64,000 nucleotides of DNA from Serratia marcescens (GCF_006715005.1 NZ_VFMJ01000001.1:2790001-2854000); one strand, 5' to 3'. Positions 38,900-49,177 are shown, counted from the stretch's first letter. Notes: generated by a model from the letters alone, not told the origin. Made by a program: numbers and translations.

Positions 38900-40036
38900 C
38901 TACGGCCAATTTCGCACGCGCAATGAACCTTCTGTCAAGTTGTTGAACCCGGTGATCGTCGGTACCAATTGGCTGATGACGCGGTTCCAACGAACAACCG
39001 GTGCGGTGGTCACATAAACAATATCATACGGCTGGAGTTGGAATTCTGTGCCCATGACCATGGCGGCCGCATCAGACGCGTTCAACTGATAGATATCCGC
39101 CAGCTTGTTGTTCCCCTTGCCGAGCAAAGGACGAATCACAAATACGCCAGTCGCATCGGAATAGGATTGATCCATGCCTTCTGCATTGCCCAACGCCTCG
39201 GTTAGGGTCATACCACTGCGATCCATCTTCAGCGTAGTTTGCTTCTTAACCTCGCCCATCACGAAGACTTTCAAATCATCATTGCGCGGAACGTAAAGAA
39301 TATCGCCGGGATAAAGTAAACGGTTTTGGGTCAGATCGCCGCGCTGCATCAACGCCTGCAAAGAAATACGCTGTTCTCTACCATTATGCGTTAACACCAC
39401 GTTGCGCCAGTCGGCATTCTCCGCCAGACCGCCTGCTGCATTGATCGCGTCCATCACGGTCAACGGCACGTTAGTGATTGCCTGTTTCCCAGAGGCCGCC
39501 ACTTCACCCGTCACGTAGACTTTCTGCGAACGAAACGCCGCGATGCTTACATCCACTTGCGGACTCTCAATATACTGTGCTAGGCGGTTGGTGATCTCTT
39601 CGCGAACCTGAACCATCGTCTTGCCCGCAACTTTTACTTTGCCAATATAGGGATAGAAGATGGTGCCGTCAGAATTGACCCAGTTACCCGTGTCGCTAGC
39701 GCTGCGGTATTGGCCAGCCGGCGTAGTCAGTTCGGGGTGATCCCACACAGTGACCATCAATACATCGCCGATGCCGATACGGTATTCGTAAGTCTGAAGC
39801 TCGCGCTCCAGCAACGAGTTCGGCTGCGCCACAACCGGCTTCGCCCGCATTTTCTCGACCAAGCTCGGCGTCATCGGATAAATATTTACCAGCTTGTTAA
39901 GATCAAAATCACTATCTTGCTGTTTTACGACGTCTTTGCCACTGGTTGAAAGATGAGAGCCCGGCACGATAGTACAGCCGCTGACCACACTGATAGATAC
40001 CAGAAGCGGTATCAGTTTCCATTTTTTTTTTGCCAT
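38900..40036 (-). CDS. wza: Outer-membrane capsule export channel Wza
   Basis: Wza is the octameric outer-membrane lipoprotein through which group 1-type capsules leave the cell. The 378-residue product has a lipoprotein signal with the lipobox VSGC (Cys near residue 20). Domain motifs are [56 protein letters not shown], repeated SLBB-type domains and the C-terminal amphipathic helix [19 protein letters not shown] chose ATG 40036 (MAKKKWKL) because it places the signal correctly; the longer frame to 40132 is unlikely. The 293 bp upstream, between galF and wza, are gene-free and may hold a promoter; TAAGAAT (minus, 40225-40231) there resembles one half of an RcsAB box. Confidence 0.96.
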   Translation of the reverse strand: MAKKKWKLIPLLVSISVVSGCTIVPGSHLSTSGKDVVKQQDSDFDLNKLVNIYPMTPSLVEKMRAKPVVAQPNSLLERELQTYEYRIGIGDVLMVTVWDHPELTTPAGQYRSASDTGNWVNSDGTIFYPYIGKVKVAGKTMVQVREEITNRLAQYIESPQVDVSIAAFRSQKVYVTGEVAASGKQAITNVPLTVMDAINAAGGLAENADWRNVVLTHNGREQRISLQALMQRGDLTQNRLLYPGDILYVPRNDDLKVFVMGEVKKQTTLKMDRSGMTLTEALGNAEGMDQSYSDATGVFVIRPLLGKGNNKLADIYQLNASDAAAMVMGTEFQLQPYDIVYVTTAPVVRWNRVISQLVPTITGFNNLTEGSLRVRNWP

Positions 40037-40329
40037 CGAGTTATCATCACTTTCAAAGTAAAAATGCATGTAATGCCAAGCCCCAGGCCAACCATGGCGC
40101 CTACTGCGGCACTCAGCGAAATGAGTTGTCAATACTCACACGAAGGCACTCTAAGTTGCGCGTTCATTGAGCAAGTGTTGAATTCAGATTTGTTAGACTT
40201 AAACTCTCGGAGCATTATTGCATAATTCTTAAAAAAAGAGCTGCGGCAAGCCCGTCGTTTTTGTCCTAAACATAGCAGCGACCAGTTACGCATCGTTCCC
40301 AACCGGTCATTAAGAATAATCGATATATT

Positions 40330-41223
40330 TTACAAAGACAGTCGTTCAGCCCACTCACGGAAGGCCTTACCTTGCGTTGGATGGCGTAAGCCATACGTCA
40401 CGAATGCCCGCAAGTAGCCCATCTTCTCACCGCAGTTAAACGACTCGCCAACCAACTCAGTGGCCTCTACCGTCTGATGTTTCAGCAATTCGGCAATCGC
40501 GTCCGTCAACTGAATACGCCCCCAGGCGCCCGGCTCGGTTTTTTCCAAAATGGGCCAGATAGCGGCTGAAAGCACATAGCGCCCAACGGCTGAATAGTTG
40601 GATTTCAGTTGAACATCGCTGTCCGGTTTTTCGATAATCGCGGTAATGGGCGAGGATTCACCTTGCCGCAACGCATTGTTCTGGCACTCCACAACGGAAT
40701 AGTCACGCAAAACATGCTCATCCACGGGTTGGATCAGTACCTGACTCAAACCCGTCTCTTCGAAGCGGGAAATGAGGTGAGCCAGGTTATCTTTTTTCAG
40801 ATCGGCTGTAGCATCGTCAAGCAACACATCCGGCAACAGCACCACGAAAGGAGAGTCTCCGATCAATGGTTTGGCGCAGAGCACCGCATGACCCAGCCCT
40901 TTAGGTTGCCCTTGCCTAATATGCATCAACGTTACGCCTTTCGGCGTTATTGATTGGACTTCATCCAACAACTGGCGCTTAACGCGTGCCTCGAGCATCG
41001 CTTCCAATTCAAAGGACGTATCGAAATGGTTTTCTATTGCATTTTTAGATGAATGCGTAACCAGAATGATCTCTTTGATACCTGCCGCTACGCACTCATT
41101 AACAATATATTGAATCAAAGGCTTATCGACGATCGGCAACATCTCTTTAGGAATCGCTTTGGTCGCCGGTAGCATATGCATGCCAAGGCCAGCGACAGGA
41201 ATGACAGCTTTCAACTTCGTCAT
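40330..41223 (-). CDS. galF: GalF-like paralogue of UTP-glucose-1-phosphate uridylyltransferase
   Basis: The 297-residue protein has the GalU fold. In the nucleotide-binding loop it reads [19 protein letters not shown] (12-30), with Met-His where active GalU has Thr-Arg. The same change marks E. coli GalF, which has little or no catalytic activity and is thought to modulate GalU and UDP-glucose supply. ATG 41223 follows GAGGACGAG; the upstream start at 41262 is unlikely. It lies 40 bp behind a true galU-type gene and upstream of wza, as galF does in other capsule loci. Confidence 0.9.
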   Translation of the reverse strand: MTKLKAVIPVAGLGMHMLPATKAIPKEMLPIVDKPLIQYIVNECVAAGIKEIILVTHSSKNAIENHFDTSFELEAMLEARVKRQLLDEVQSITPKGVTLMHIRQGQPKGLGHAVLCAKPLIGDSPFVVLLPDVLLDDATADLKKDNLAHLISRFEETGLSQVLIQPVDEHVLRDYSVVECQNNALRQGESSPITAIIEKPDSDVQLKSNYSAVGRYVLSAAIWPILEKTEPGAWGRIQLTDAIAELLKHQTVEATELVGESFNCGEKMGYLRAFVTYGLRHPTQGKAFREWAERLSL

Positions 41224-41263
41224 GCTCGTCCTCTTCAATCTTGTGAACGTACTCAGCCACATG

Positions 41264-42163
41264 TTAGTTGTTATTCAAGGCCAGCTTCAACCATCGCGAG
41301 AAATCTTCACCTTCTGTGGCATGGCGTAGACCGTATTGCACAAAGGCCTTCATATAACCAAGTTTATCGCCGCAGTCGTGTGATTTACCGCTCATATGGA
41401 AGGCTTCCACTCTTTGCTCATCCATCAGCATGGCGATAGCGTCGGTCAACTGGATCTCATCGCCCGCGCCTGGGGGCGTCTTCTCGAGCAACGGCCAAAT
41501 AGCGGCGGAAAGCACGTAGCGCCCCACTACCGCCAGGTTAGAAGGCGCTTCCTCGCGTGAGGGTTTTTCAACCACGGCAGACATCGGTGCACTTTCTCCC
41601 GCAGCAATCGTCGCACCTGCACAGTCAACCACGCCGTATTTTGACACATCCTGCTCTGGCACCGGTTCAACCATGATTTGGCTGCACCCTGTTGCCTCAA
41701 AGCGTTGGATCATTTTAGCCAGGTTTTCTTTACGAAGATCCGTAGTTGCATCATCCAGCAATACATCTGGCAGCAAGACGACAAAAGGGGAATCCCCTAC
41801 CATGGGTTTCGCGCACAATACCGCATGCCCGAGCCCTTTCGCTTGCCCCTGACGCACCTGCATCACGGTCACATCCGGCGGGCAAATGTTTTGCACTTCG
41901 GCCAGCAGCTGGCGTTTTACACGCGCTTCCAGCACGGCTTCCAACTCGAAAGAAGTGTCAAAATGGTTTTCAATCGCATTTTTCGAGGAGTGGGTGACCA
42001 GCACGATATCCTTAATGCCGGCGGCGACACACTCACCGACAATGTATTGGATAAGTGGCTTATCGACCACCGGCAACATTTCTTTAGGAATCGCCTTGGT
42101 TGCCGGCAACATACGAGTGCCCAAACCCGCCACTGGGATCACAGCTTTCAGTCTTTTTTGCAT
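41264..42163 (-). CDS. galU: UTP-glucose-1-phosphate uridylyltransferase
   Basis: GalU makes UDP-glucose from UTP and glucose 1-phosphate, supplying UDP-Glc and, through GalE, UDP-Gal. The 299-residue product keeps the catalytic loop [19 protein letters not shown] (13-31, Arg17) and [25 protein letters not shown] 42163 follows GGAAGT. It is the first gene after the JUMPstart element, so UDP-sugar supply is tied to capsule transcription. Genes in this place are often called galF regardless of motif; the intact Thr-Arg argues for a working GalU. Confidence 0.88.
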   Translation of the reverse strand: MQKRLKAVIPVAGLGTRMLPATKAIPKEMLPVVDKPLIQYIVGECVAAGIKDIVLVTHSSKNAIENHFDTSFELEAVLEARVKRQLLAEVQNICPPDVTVMQVRQGQAKGLGHAVLCAKPMVGDSPFVVLLPDVLLDDATTDLRKENLAKMIQRFEATGCSQIMVEPVPEQDVSKYGVVDCAGATIAAGESAPMSAVVEKPSREEAPSNLAVVGRYVLSAAIWPLLEKTPPGAGDEIQLTDAIAMLMDEQRVEAFHMSGKSHDCGDKLGYMKAFVQYGLRHATEGEDFSRWLKLALNNN

Positions 42164-42808
42164 TTCTACTTCCACAATCAATTAACTGATTTATATAGTA
42201 TAAACAGCGAATTTCAGGCAAAGCATGGCAGCGCAAGCAATGCTATCAGACACGCTACCGCCCTTGGCTTATAGCTGCCAAAACGCTGTTATGAAAAATT
42301 CCTGTACGCAATCCAATGAACGCTAAGCACGCTTCTGTACATGACAAAGAGCCCGCATCACACGTTGGTATTTCGCAGCTTGAAGAACAAGGAGAACCTA
42401 TGCCCTTATAACCAAAAAACGCGAGTTATCTTCGCTTATATGGCTAAGATTCTTATACTATTGACTTGCTGATACAAGCCTTAGATACCCATGGCTAGGT
42501 GTTTTCAGAATAAGACTACTAACGCGCTGGAGTTATGCAAATAATAGCATAAGAAACCTATTTCAATACTTTGAAATTATTAAGGTTTAAGGCATGTTTC
42601 TTTTATGAACAGACACGTTCGCATTCTTATACATCGTTTCCCCGCTAAGCCGGATACACCTAAACGTGATTCAGATTACTGAGTACTTTTGTCAGCCTAA
42701 ATACCTCGTTTTCATCCACTTCCTCTGATTAAAGTTGAATTTTGCCGCCCCAGCGCCCATCATTCCCGTGCGGCATAAGCCGTAGAACTTACAGGTGAAA
42801 TTGGGCGT
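42164..42808. other. 645-bp divergent control region of the capsule operon and yegH
   Basis: No gene is supported. On the minus strand it holds the JUMPstart/ops element close to galU, so the capsule promoter must lie further right, between about 42290 and 42700. A short inverted repeat TAAGA-T-TCTTA (42445-42455) partly resembles an RcsB-type half-site. On the plus strand a yegH promoter is expected near 42700-42800. I could not choose specific promoter boxes. Confidence 0.55.
42251..42288 (-). promoter_or_regulatory. JUMPstart sequence with ops element (RfaH recruitment)
   Basis: The 38-bp minus-strand stretch closely follows the JUMPstart consensus and contains the ops core GGCGGTAGCGTG (42251-42262). 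It lies 88 bp upstream of the galU start, in the leader. In enterobacteria ops makes RNA polymerase pause and load RfaH, which suppresses termination in long polysaccharide operons. It therefore marks the start of the minus-strand capsule operon that runs to at least 26.8 kb and probably 21.6 kb. Confidence 0.92.
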
Positions 42809-44392
42809 ATGGAATGGATCGCTGATCCAACAATTTGGGCCGGCCTGGCCACATTGGTCGTGCTGGAAATCGTTCTGGGTATAGACAACCTTGTCTTCAT
42901 CGCCATTCTGGCGGACAAACTACCAAAACAACAAAGAGATAAGGCTCGTGTCGTCGGTCTGTTGCTGGCGCTGGTCATGCGTCTTGCGCTGCTCGCCTCC
43001 ATCTCGTGGCTGGCGACCCTGACCAAACCGATGTTCATCGTCGCGGAGCACCCCTTCAGCGGCCGCGATCTGATCATGCTGGTCGGCGGGATATTTCTGC
43101 TGTTCAAGGCCACCATGGAGCTGAACGAACGGCTGGAGGGCAAGGATGAAGAGCAGCACGGCGCACGCAAAGGCGCGCGTTTCTGGCCGGTGGTGGCCCA
43201 GATCGTGGTGCTGGACGCCGTTTTCTCGCTCGACTCGGTGATCACCGCAGTCGGCATGGTCGACCACCTGGCGGTGATGATGATCGCGGTCTGTATCGCC
43301 ATTGGCCTGATGCTGCTGGCCAGCAAGCCGCTGACGCGCTTCGTCAACGCACACCCGACTATCGTTATCCTGTGCCTGAGCTTCCTGTTGATGATCGGCT
43401 TTAGCCTGGTGGCGGAGGGCTTCGGCTATCACATTCCGAAAGGTTACCTCTACGCGGCGATCGGCTTCTCGGTGATGATCGAAGCCTTGAACCAACTGGC
43501 CCAGTTCAACCGCCGGCGCTTCCTGTCGAAGGTGCGGCCACTGCGCGAGCGCACCGCCGAGGCGGTACTGCGCATGCTGAGCGGTAAACACGAAGAAGCG
43601 GAGGTCGACAGCCACTCCGCCAACCTGCTGGCGGACAGCGACAGCGAAAACGGCGAGATCTTCAATCAGCAAGAACGGCGCATGATCGAACGCGTGCTGG
43701 GCATGGCTCAGCGCACGGTCAGCAGCATCATGACTTCGCGTCACGACGTCGAATACCTCGAGCTGAACGATCCGCAGGAGAAACTGACGCAATTGCTGGA
43801 GCGTAATCAGCACACGCGTATCGTGGTGGTGGAAAGCAGCGCCAGCGACGAACCGCTGGGCGTTATCCATACTATCGACGTCCTCAAACAGCAGTTGGCG
43901 CAGGCGCCGCTGGATCTGCGCGCGCTGATACGCCAACCGCTGATCTTCCCGGAACAGCTCACGCTGTTAAGCGCCCTGGAGCAGTTCCGCCAGGCGCAGA
44001 CACACTTTGCCTTTGTGGTCGACGAGTTCGGCTCCGTCGAAGGTATCGTCACCCTGACGGACGTGATGGAAACCATCGCCGGCAATCTGCCGGAGGCTGG
44101 CGAAGAGGTGGACGCACGCCATGACATTCAGCAAAACGAAGACGGTAGCTGGATTGCCAACGGCTATATGCCGCTGGAAGATCTGGTGCTGTACCTGCCG
44201 ATGCCGCTGGAAGACAAGCGCGAATACCACACGCTGGCGGGGCTGCTGATGGAGCACAGCCAGCGTGTGCCGCAAGAAGGCGAGCAAATCAAGATCGGTG
44301 ACTATCTGTTCGAACCGCTGGAGGTCAACAGCCACCGCATCCTGAAAGTGAAGATCACCCCGCCTCCCCCACCGGAGGACTACGAGGTTTAG
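42809..44392 (+). CDS. yegH: TerC-family membrane protein with CBS and CorC domains (YegH)
   Basis: The 527-residue inner-membrane protein has an N-terminal TerC-like domain (about 1-200) with [35 protein letters not shown], including the acidic pair in a membrane helix. Two CBS repeats follow (about 305-425; [38 protein letters not shown]), and a C-terminal CorC/HlyC domain ends in a proline-rich tail. Members are thought to handle metal ions; the substrate of YegH is unknown. E. coli yegH is likewise divergent from the wza operon and next to asmA, so the position is conserved. Confidence 0.93.
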   Translation: MEWIADPTIWAGLATLVVLEIVLGIDNLVFIAILADKLPKQQRDKARVVGLLLALVMRLALLASISWLATLTKPMFIVAEHPFSGRDLIMLVGGIFLLFKATMELNERLEGKDEEQHGARKGARFWPVVAQIVVLDAVFSLDSVITAVGMVDHLAVMMIAVCIAIGLMLLASKPLTRFVNAHPTIVILCLSFLLMIGFSLVAEGFGYHIPKGYLYAAIGFSVMIEALNQLAQFNRRRFLSKVRPLRERTAEAVLRMLSGKHEEAEVDSHSANLLADSDSENGEIFNQQERRMIERVLGMAQRTVSSIMTSRHDVEYLELNDPQEKLTQLLERNQHTRIVVVESSASDEPLGVIHTIDVLKQQLAQAPLDLRALIRQPLIFPEQLTLLSALEQFRQAQTHFAFVVDEFGSVEGIVTLTDVMETIAGNLPEAGEEVDARHDIQQNEDGSWIANGYMPLEDLVLYLPMPLEDKREYHTLAGLLMEHSQRVPQEGEQIKIGDYLFEPLEVNSHRILKVKITPPPPPEDYEV

Positions 44393-44397
44393 CATTG

Positions 44398-44425
44398 AGG
44401 CCGGGCATCGCCCGGCCTTTCTTTT
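44398..44425 (+). terminator. yegH terminator
   Basis: A 9-bp GC-rich stem AGGCCGGGC/GCCCGGCCT with a 3-base loop is followed by TTCTTTT, 5 bp behind the yegH stop. It reaches the converging dcuC stop. Confidence 0.9.
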
Positions 44426-45776
44426 ACTGGGGAACCAACAGCTCGGTCGCCACGATCACGACTACCAACCCGACAATCACCGGCACCGACGTGCGTTTCA
44501 CCACGTCGAACGGCGAGATTTTCGCCATACCGGAAACCGCCACCACCACGCCGGAGACCGGCGACAGCGTGCGGCCGAGGTTAGACGCCTGCAGCATCGG
44601 GATCACCAGATAGGCCGGATTCACGCCCATCTGCGCCGCCAGTTTCGGGATCAGTTCGACAAACGCATAGAACGGCGCATTGCCGGAACCGGTGGTCATG
44701 GCCGCCAGCATGGTGATCACCACCAGCACCAACATCATGATCAAACCGCCGGTGCCGAACGACTGCGCCAGCCCGATCAATCCGCTGATAAAGCCGACGG
44801 TGCTCAACCCCTGCGCGAACACACCCGCGGCCACCAGCAACATCACCACGCTGGCGAAAGCGTCCGCCATGCCGCGATAGGCCACTTCCAGGCCGCTGAA
44901 CACCTGTTTGGCGCTGAAGCTGCGCACAAACTCGATCACGGCCGCCAACAGTATGCACCCGACCAGTACGGTAATGATGTGCAGCTCCGGCCCCCATTTT
45001 CCGTCGAAAATCAGCACGCCGAGGATCGGCGTAAACGGCAAAATCGCATAGAACCCCGGCGCGTGGGTGTTGATTTCGCTGACGTCCATGATGTGATGCT
45101 GTTCATTGTTCTTTTTGTCGAGATAGCGCTGCCAGAAAAAGTGCGCCACGGCCATGCAGACGATGGCGGCAATCGAGATCGGCAGCGTGGTTTTGAACGC
45201 GAAGTCCACCAGCGGCATCTCCGCCGCCTTGGCCGCCAACACCACGTCGCCGGAGGTCGGCGCCAGAATAATCGCCGCCGGCGAAGCGCAAATGGCTGCC
45301 GCCGCACCACGGCTGATGCCAACGTTCACCATCAACGGGAACAGCGTCGCCATCAGCAATACGCCGAGGCCGGTGGCGGAAGAGACTGCCAATGACATCA
45401 GGCAAGCGACAAAATAGGCCGCCACCATCAGCAGATAAGGCGAGTTGATCATCTGCAAAGGGCGCGAGGCCAGCTTGACGACCACGTCGTTGGCGCCGAT
45501 ATGCGTCATATAGGCGGCAAAGCCGCACAGCATCATGATCATCATGCCGAGATCGCCACCGCGGCTCATCAGCAAGATCTTGACGTACTCGATCATGTCG
45601 GTCGCGCGCCAGCCGGTAGACGCCGCGCCGGGTGGCAACAGCGTTTTCCCCATCAGGGCGCTGATACCGAGCAGCAGTAACCCGCCCACCATCAAAACGC
45701 CGGTGGCGGAATACCCCTTGATGATGTAACGGCCCACGCCCGCCGCTACTACGGCGCCAATAAGAAGCTCTATCAT
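44424..45776 (-). CDS. dcuC: Anaerobic C4-dicarboxylate transporter DcuC
   Basis: DcuC is an inner-membrane carrier for C4-dicarboxylates, mainly succinate efflux during fermentation. The 450-residue product has about 12 hydrophobic segments and the family blocks LMSRGGDLGMMIMMLCGFAAYMTHIGANDVVVKL, SLAVSSATGLGVLLMATLFPLMV, SPAAIILAPTSGDVVLAA and MTTGSGNAPFYAFVELIPKLA. It is slightly shorter than E. coli DcuC (461). ATG 45776 follows GAGGAAAC. It sits between yegH and asmA, where E. coli has no such gene. Confidence 0.9.
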   Translation of the reverse strand: MIELLIGAVVAAGVGRYIIKGYSATGVLMVGGLLLLGISALMGKTLLPPGAASTGWRATDMIEYVKILLMSRGGDLGMMIMMLCGFAAYMTHIGANDVVVKLASRPLQMINSPYLLMVAAYFVACLMSLAVSSATGLGVLLMATLFPLMVNVGISRGAAAAICASPAAIILAPTSGDVVLAAKAAEMPLVDFAFKTTLPISIAAIVCMAVAHFFWQRYLDKKNNEQHHIMDVSEINTHAPGFYAILPFTPILGVLIFDGKWGPELHIITVLVGCILLAAVIEFVRSFSAKQVFSGLEVAYRGMADAFASVVMLLVAAGVFAQGLSTVGFISGLIGLAQSFGTGGLIMMLVLVVITMLAAMTTGSGNAPFYAFVELIPKLAAQMGVNPAYLVIPMLQASNLGRTLSPVSGVVVAVSGMAKISPFDVVKRTSVPVIVGLVVVIVATELLVPQ

Positions 45777-45916
45777 GTTTCCTCAACTCGTCATGTTTTC
45801 GCGCTCAGGCGCATAGCCTCAGCAGAACAGGCTCTTACTCTGCACAAACTGCGCGCGAGTCTTCATGACCTTCATCAAGGTAACGGAGGGAAATTATCGT
45901 GGGAAACATCGATATT

Positions 45917-45943
45917 GACGCGGGCCCCAATGCGGCCCGCGTC
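45917..45943 (-). terminator. Strong hairpin behind asmA
   Basis: A perfect 10-bp stem GACGCGGGCC/GGCCCGCGTC with a 7-base loop begins 9 bp behind the asmA stop. There is no T run after it (TCAATATCG), so it may protect the mRNA end or work with Rho. Confidence 0.5.
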
Positions 45944-45951
45944 AGGAGGAA

Positions 45952-47784
45952 TTACAGCTTGTCGAGCAACTTCTTCAGATCCTGGCCTTCGCGCGAATCC
46001 TTGTTCTTTTCAGCCCACTTGTTCAACGCATCTTTTGCGCGATCCTGCAGCGTTTTACGCAGCACCTGATCGACCTGCAGTTGATAATTCAGCTGTTGCC
46101 ACGGCCCGTAGACCCGCAGCGGGATCGGCGTTTTTTGCAGCTGTTCGATCAGCTCGCCGCGCCCTTGCCAACCGCCGGTGACGCGCACGTTAAGCGCCAT
46201 ATCACACTGTTTGCCCGGCATATCGATGCTGCCGGTGCCGGTCAGTGCCAGCAAAGGCGAATCCGCCGTCAGGCCGCTGAGTTTGACCGTGCCCTGGTTC
46301 AGGGTAGCCTGCGCCGAAACGCTTTTGACCTCGGTATAGCGCTGATAGCTGTCTTGTCCACGCACGCTGTTGTCATTGCGCGCCACGGCCTGTTGGATCA
46401 GTTGCTGGATGTTCAAACCGTGCAGTTGCGCATCCTGCATCGCCAGCTGCGCCGTACCGCGCCAGCGGTGCTCAAATGACTGTGAAGAGAGGCGATCGCC
46501 GGTCAGATCCCCTTTCATGCTGAACTTGCCGGTCAGCATCTGCGGCATGTCGAAGGCTTTGAGCACCGTGCCCAGCTCAATCTGGTTCAGCGTCGGCTGC
46601 ACACTGATAACCGGTTTATTGCCGCGCGCATCCAGCGATCCTGGCAAGGAGAAATCCCCGCCGGCCAATTGCCCGGCAAGCTTGTGCAACGTCAGCAGGC
46701 CGCGTTGGTTATCCGCCGTAACGGCCAACTGGGTAACGTTCATACCGCGATAGGTTACCTGTGCCGCCTGCAGGTTCAACTGTGCAGTGAAATCGCGCAG
46801 CGCCTCCAGGTTTTGCTGCCGATCGTCAACCTGGCTGGCGATCACCGGCGCGGAAGTCACGGCGGGCTGCTCGGCGGTAGTGGTGCTGGATTGCCAGCCG
46901 GAAAGCGCGTCGAGATCGAGGTTAGCCGAATTGAGGTTCACCACATAGCCGGGCACTGGTCCCAGCGTGGCACTGATATCGCCGGTCAACTGACTGTTAT
47001 TGGCGCTGACGTTCAGCTGGCTGACGGCAATCTGCGCCGGCGTCTGCTGATAGACCACCTGCGCATTACCCTCCCCCTGAATACCGCCGTTCAGAATATC
47101 CGCGCCCGCCAGTTGGTAATTGAACTGGGTCACTTTGGCGCCAATCTGGCGTGGGAACTGCTGCAGATTGACATCGGCCGCCATGCTGAAGGTCAGGTCA
47201 CGCTGATCGCGGTTGACCCGGCTGGAAAGTTCCAGCTGCGCCTGGCGTTTCTCCGTTTGTTGCAGGGTGAGATTGATATCCCGGACATTGATTTGTTCAT
47301 TATCGGCACGCTGCCAAATCAGCAGGCTGTCCACCACCCGAAGGTTATCGATATCGAACTTCCAGGCCGCGTCTACCGCGTCAGTACCGCTACCGGCGGG
47401 TGCGATCGGGGCGTCCACCTGCGAGTGCTCTTCGCTGTCGGGCGTGAGGCGAATAACCGCGTTTTTCAACATCACCTGCTTCACAAACAGCTGATGCGAC
47501 AGCAGCGGCAACAGTTTGACATCGAGGCGCATGTTTTCCGCACTCACCACCGGCGCTTTGGCACCCGGTGCAGTTAGCGTCATGCGGCCGGCCAGGATGC
47601 TGAGCTGCGGCCAGATATGCCACCGCAGGTCGCCTTCGAGCGTCAGCTGGTAGCCGCTCTTCTGCTCGACCTTTTTGACCATGTAGCCGCGAAAATCATT
47701 CGGATTGACCAGCAGTACCAGCGCGGACATCCCCGCCACCACGACCACCAGTAAAATCGCCAATGTCGTCAGTAATCTTCTCAT
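45952..47784 (-). CDS. asmA: AsmA, outer-membrane assembly protein
   Basis: The 610-residue protein has one N-terminal membrane anchor (RRLLTTLAILLVVVVAGMSALVLLV, about 2-26) and a long periplasmic region of the AsmA/TamB-like (chorein-like) type, starting NPNDFRGYMVKKVEQKSGYQLTLEGDLRWHIWPQLSI. AsmA-like proteins are linked to phospholipid movement and outer-membrane integrity. The C-terminal block LSLKxxG-like GSIDMPGKQCDMALNVRVTGGWQGRGE is typical. It is transcribed behind dcd and udk, as in E. coli (udk-dcd-asmA). ATG 47784 follows AGAGGG. Confidence 0.94.
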   Translation of the reverse strand: MRRLLTTLAILLVVVVAGMSALVLLVNPNDFRGYMVKKVEQKSGYQLTLEGDLRWHIWPQLSILAGRMTLTAPGAKAPVVSAENMRLDVKLLPLLSHQLFVKQVMLKNAVIRLTPDSEEHSQVDAPIAPAGSGTDAVDAAWKFDIDNLRVVDSLLIWQRADNEQINVRDINLTLQQTEKRQAQLELSSRVNRDQRDLTFSMAADVNLQQFPRQIGAKVTQFNYQLAGADILNGGIQGEGNAQVVYQQTPAQIAVSQLNVSANNSQLTGDISATLGPVPGYVVNLNSANLDLDALSGWQSSTTTAEQPAVTSAPVIASQVDDRQQNLEALRDFTAQLNLQAAQVTYRGMNVTQLAVTADNQRGLLTLHKLAGQLAGGDFSLPGSLDARGNKPVISVQPTLNQIELGTVLKAFDMPQMLTGKFSMKGDLTGDRLSSQSFEHRWRGTAQLAMQDAQLHGLNIQQLIQQAVARNDNSVRGQDSYQRYTEVKSVSAQATLNQGTVKLSGLTADSPLLALTGTGSIDMPGKQCDMALNVRVTGGWQGRGELIEQLQKTPIPLRVYGPWQQLNYQLQVDQVLRKTLQDRAKDALNKWAEKNKDSREGQDLKKLLDKL

Positions 47785-47828
47785 GCCACCCTCTTGTCAG
47801 CGCCACACCGACGGTGCATTCCGCGCCG

Positions 47829-48410
47829 TTAGTCCTTGTCGATTCGACTGGCTACTGCGCCCTGCTGATCGCGATATTTTGCGTCCTGGCGGCTGTTGTA
47901 TGGCCGGGCCGCCGGGCCGGACAATGGCTCAAAGCTCAAGGCCCCGATCAGCATCCCCGGCCGCAGCGCCAGCGGCAGCTTGCCGGAGTTGTAAAATTCC
48001 AGCACGATGCGGCCGTGCCAACCCGGATCGATACGGTGCGCAGTGACGTGTACCATCAGCCCCAGGCGCGCCAAAGAAGAACGGCCGTCGAGCCAACCCA
48101 CCAGATCGTCCGGCAGCGTCACGGATTCGAACGTCACCGCCAGGGCCAGCTCGCCAGGATGAAGGAAGAACGCCTCGCCTTCCGGCAGGACAATCTCGTC
48201 GCTCATCACGCGATCCAGCGCGGCGCTGACTTCGTCTTTCGGCCCGCTAAGATCGATAAAAGGCGCGGTATGGCCACTGAACACGCGGAACTGATTGCCC
48301 AAACGGACATCTACTGTGGCCCCGTTGATGCGTTCGAGCGGCGGGCGCGGGGAAATCACCAGTTTCTCGCTATCCAGCCAGGCTTCTATATCGCGGTCGC
48401 ACAGTCTCAT
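47829..48410 (-). CDS. dcd: dCTP deaminase
   Basis: Dcd converts dCTP to dUTP, the main source of dUMP for thymidylate synthesis. The 193-residue product, the E. coli length, starts [13 protein letters not shown] and has the catalytic pattern [34 protein letters not shown] (about 109-142; Ser111, Arg115 and Glu138 expected). ATG 48410 is chosen over the in-frame start at 48428. It lies between udk and asmA in the conserved order. Confidence 0.96.
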   Translation of the reverse strand: MRLCDRDIEAWLDSEKLVISPRPPLERINGATVDVRLGNQFRVFSGHTAPFIDLSGPKDEVSAALDRVMSDEIVLPEGEAFFLHPGELALAVTFESVTLPDDLVGWLDGRSSLARLGLMVHVTAHRIDPGWHGRIVLEFYNSGKLPLALRPGMLIGALSFEPLSGPAARPYNSRQDAKYRDQQGAVASRIDKD

Positions 48411-48500
48411 GTCTTTCTTCTCCATCAAAACGCATAACTAAACAAAAATTGCCACACAACGGGCGAAAGGTCTACGCCGGGGTGCAAATAGTTGGCCACC

Positions 48501-48524
48501 GGCCGGAAATACACATTTCCGGCC
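48501..48524 (-). other. Hairpin between udk and dcd
   Basis: A perfect 10-bp stem (48501-48510 with 48515-48524) and 4-base loop lie 11 bp behind the udk stop. There is no T run on either strand, so it is more likely an mRNA processing or stability element than a simple terminator. Confidence 0.5.
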
Positions 48525-48535
48525 ATTAAGCGGCA

Positions 48536-49177
48536 TTATTCAAAGAATTGGCTGATTTTGGCTTTCAGAATATCGATCGCGATGCGGTTTTTGCCACCGC
48601 GCGGGACGATGATATCGGCGTATTGTTTGGAAGGTTCGATAAACTGTAGGAACATCGGGCGCACGGTCTTCTGGTATTGCGCCATCACCGAATCCATCGA
48701 GCGGCCGCGCTCGTTGACGTCGCGCTTCATGCGGCGCATCAGGCAGATATCGAGCGGCGTATCGACAAAGATCGAGAAGTTCATTTCCTGGCGCAGGCGG
48801 ATATCCGTCAGCAGCAAGATCCCTTCCAGAATGATCACTTTTTTAGGTTCGAGATGGATGGTTTCTTTCTTGCGCGTGTGTTCGGTGTAGCTGTACAGCG
48901 GCAGCTCGATCGCCTTGCCGGCCTTCAGCATCTGCAGATGCTGAAACAGCAGGTTGTGATCCATGGCGCTCGGGTGGTCATAGTTGGTTTTGACCCGTTC
49001 TTCCATGGTCAGGTGAGTCTGGTCTTTATAGTAACTGTCTTCTGGAATAACGCCGATGTGCTCATCGCCGACCTGCTCGCGGAGTTCGCGGTACAACGTG
49101 CTGGCAATAAGGCTTTTTCCGGAGGCAGATGCGCCAGCTATACCAATAATGACGCACTGATGCGGATTGTCAGTCAT
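48536..49177 (-). CDS. udk: Uridine kinase
   Basis: Udk phosphorylates uridine and cytidine to UMP and CMP in pyrimidine salvage, using GTP or ATP. The 213-residue product has the P-loop [11 protein letters not shown] (12-22), [25 protein letters not shown] (substrate region, about 45-69) and [21 protein letters not shown] (lid). It is the first gene of the udk-dcd-asmA group; the divergent PAP2-like gene starts about 230 bp away, so the udk promoter lies between. Cytidine deaminase, further along in this window, feeds the same salvage route. Confidence 0.96.
   Translation of the reverse strand: MTDNPHQCVIIGIAGASASGKSLIASTLYRELREQVGDEHIGVIPEDSYYKDQTHLTMEERVKTNYDHPSAMDHNLLFQHLQMLKAGKAIELPLYSYTEHTRKKETIHLEPKKVIILEGILLLTDIRLRQEMNFSIFVDTPLDICLMRRMKRDVNERGRSMDSVMAQYQKTVRPMFLQFIEPSKQYADIIVPRGGKNRIAIDILKAKISQFFE

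Noticed and set aside
42920-43936. 338-codon open frame on the minus strand
   Set aside because: Antisense of yegH; no recognisable domains.
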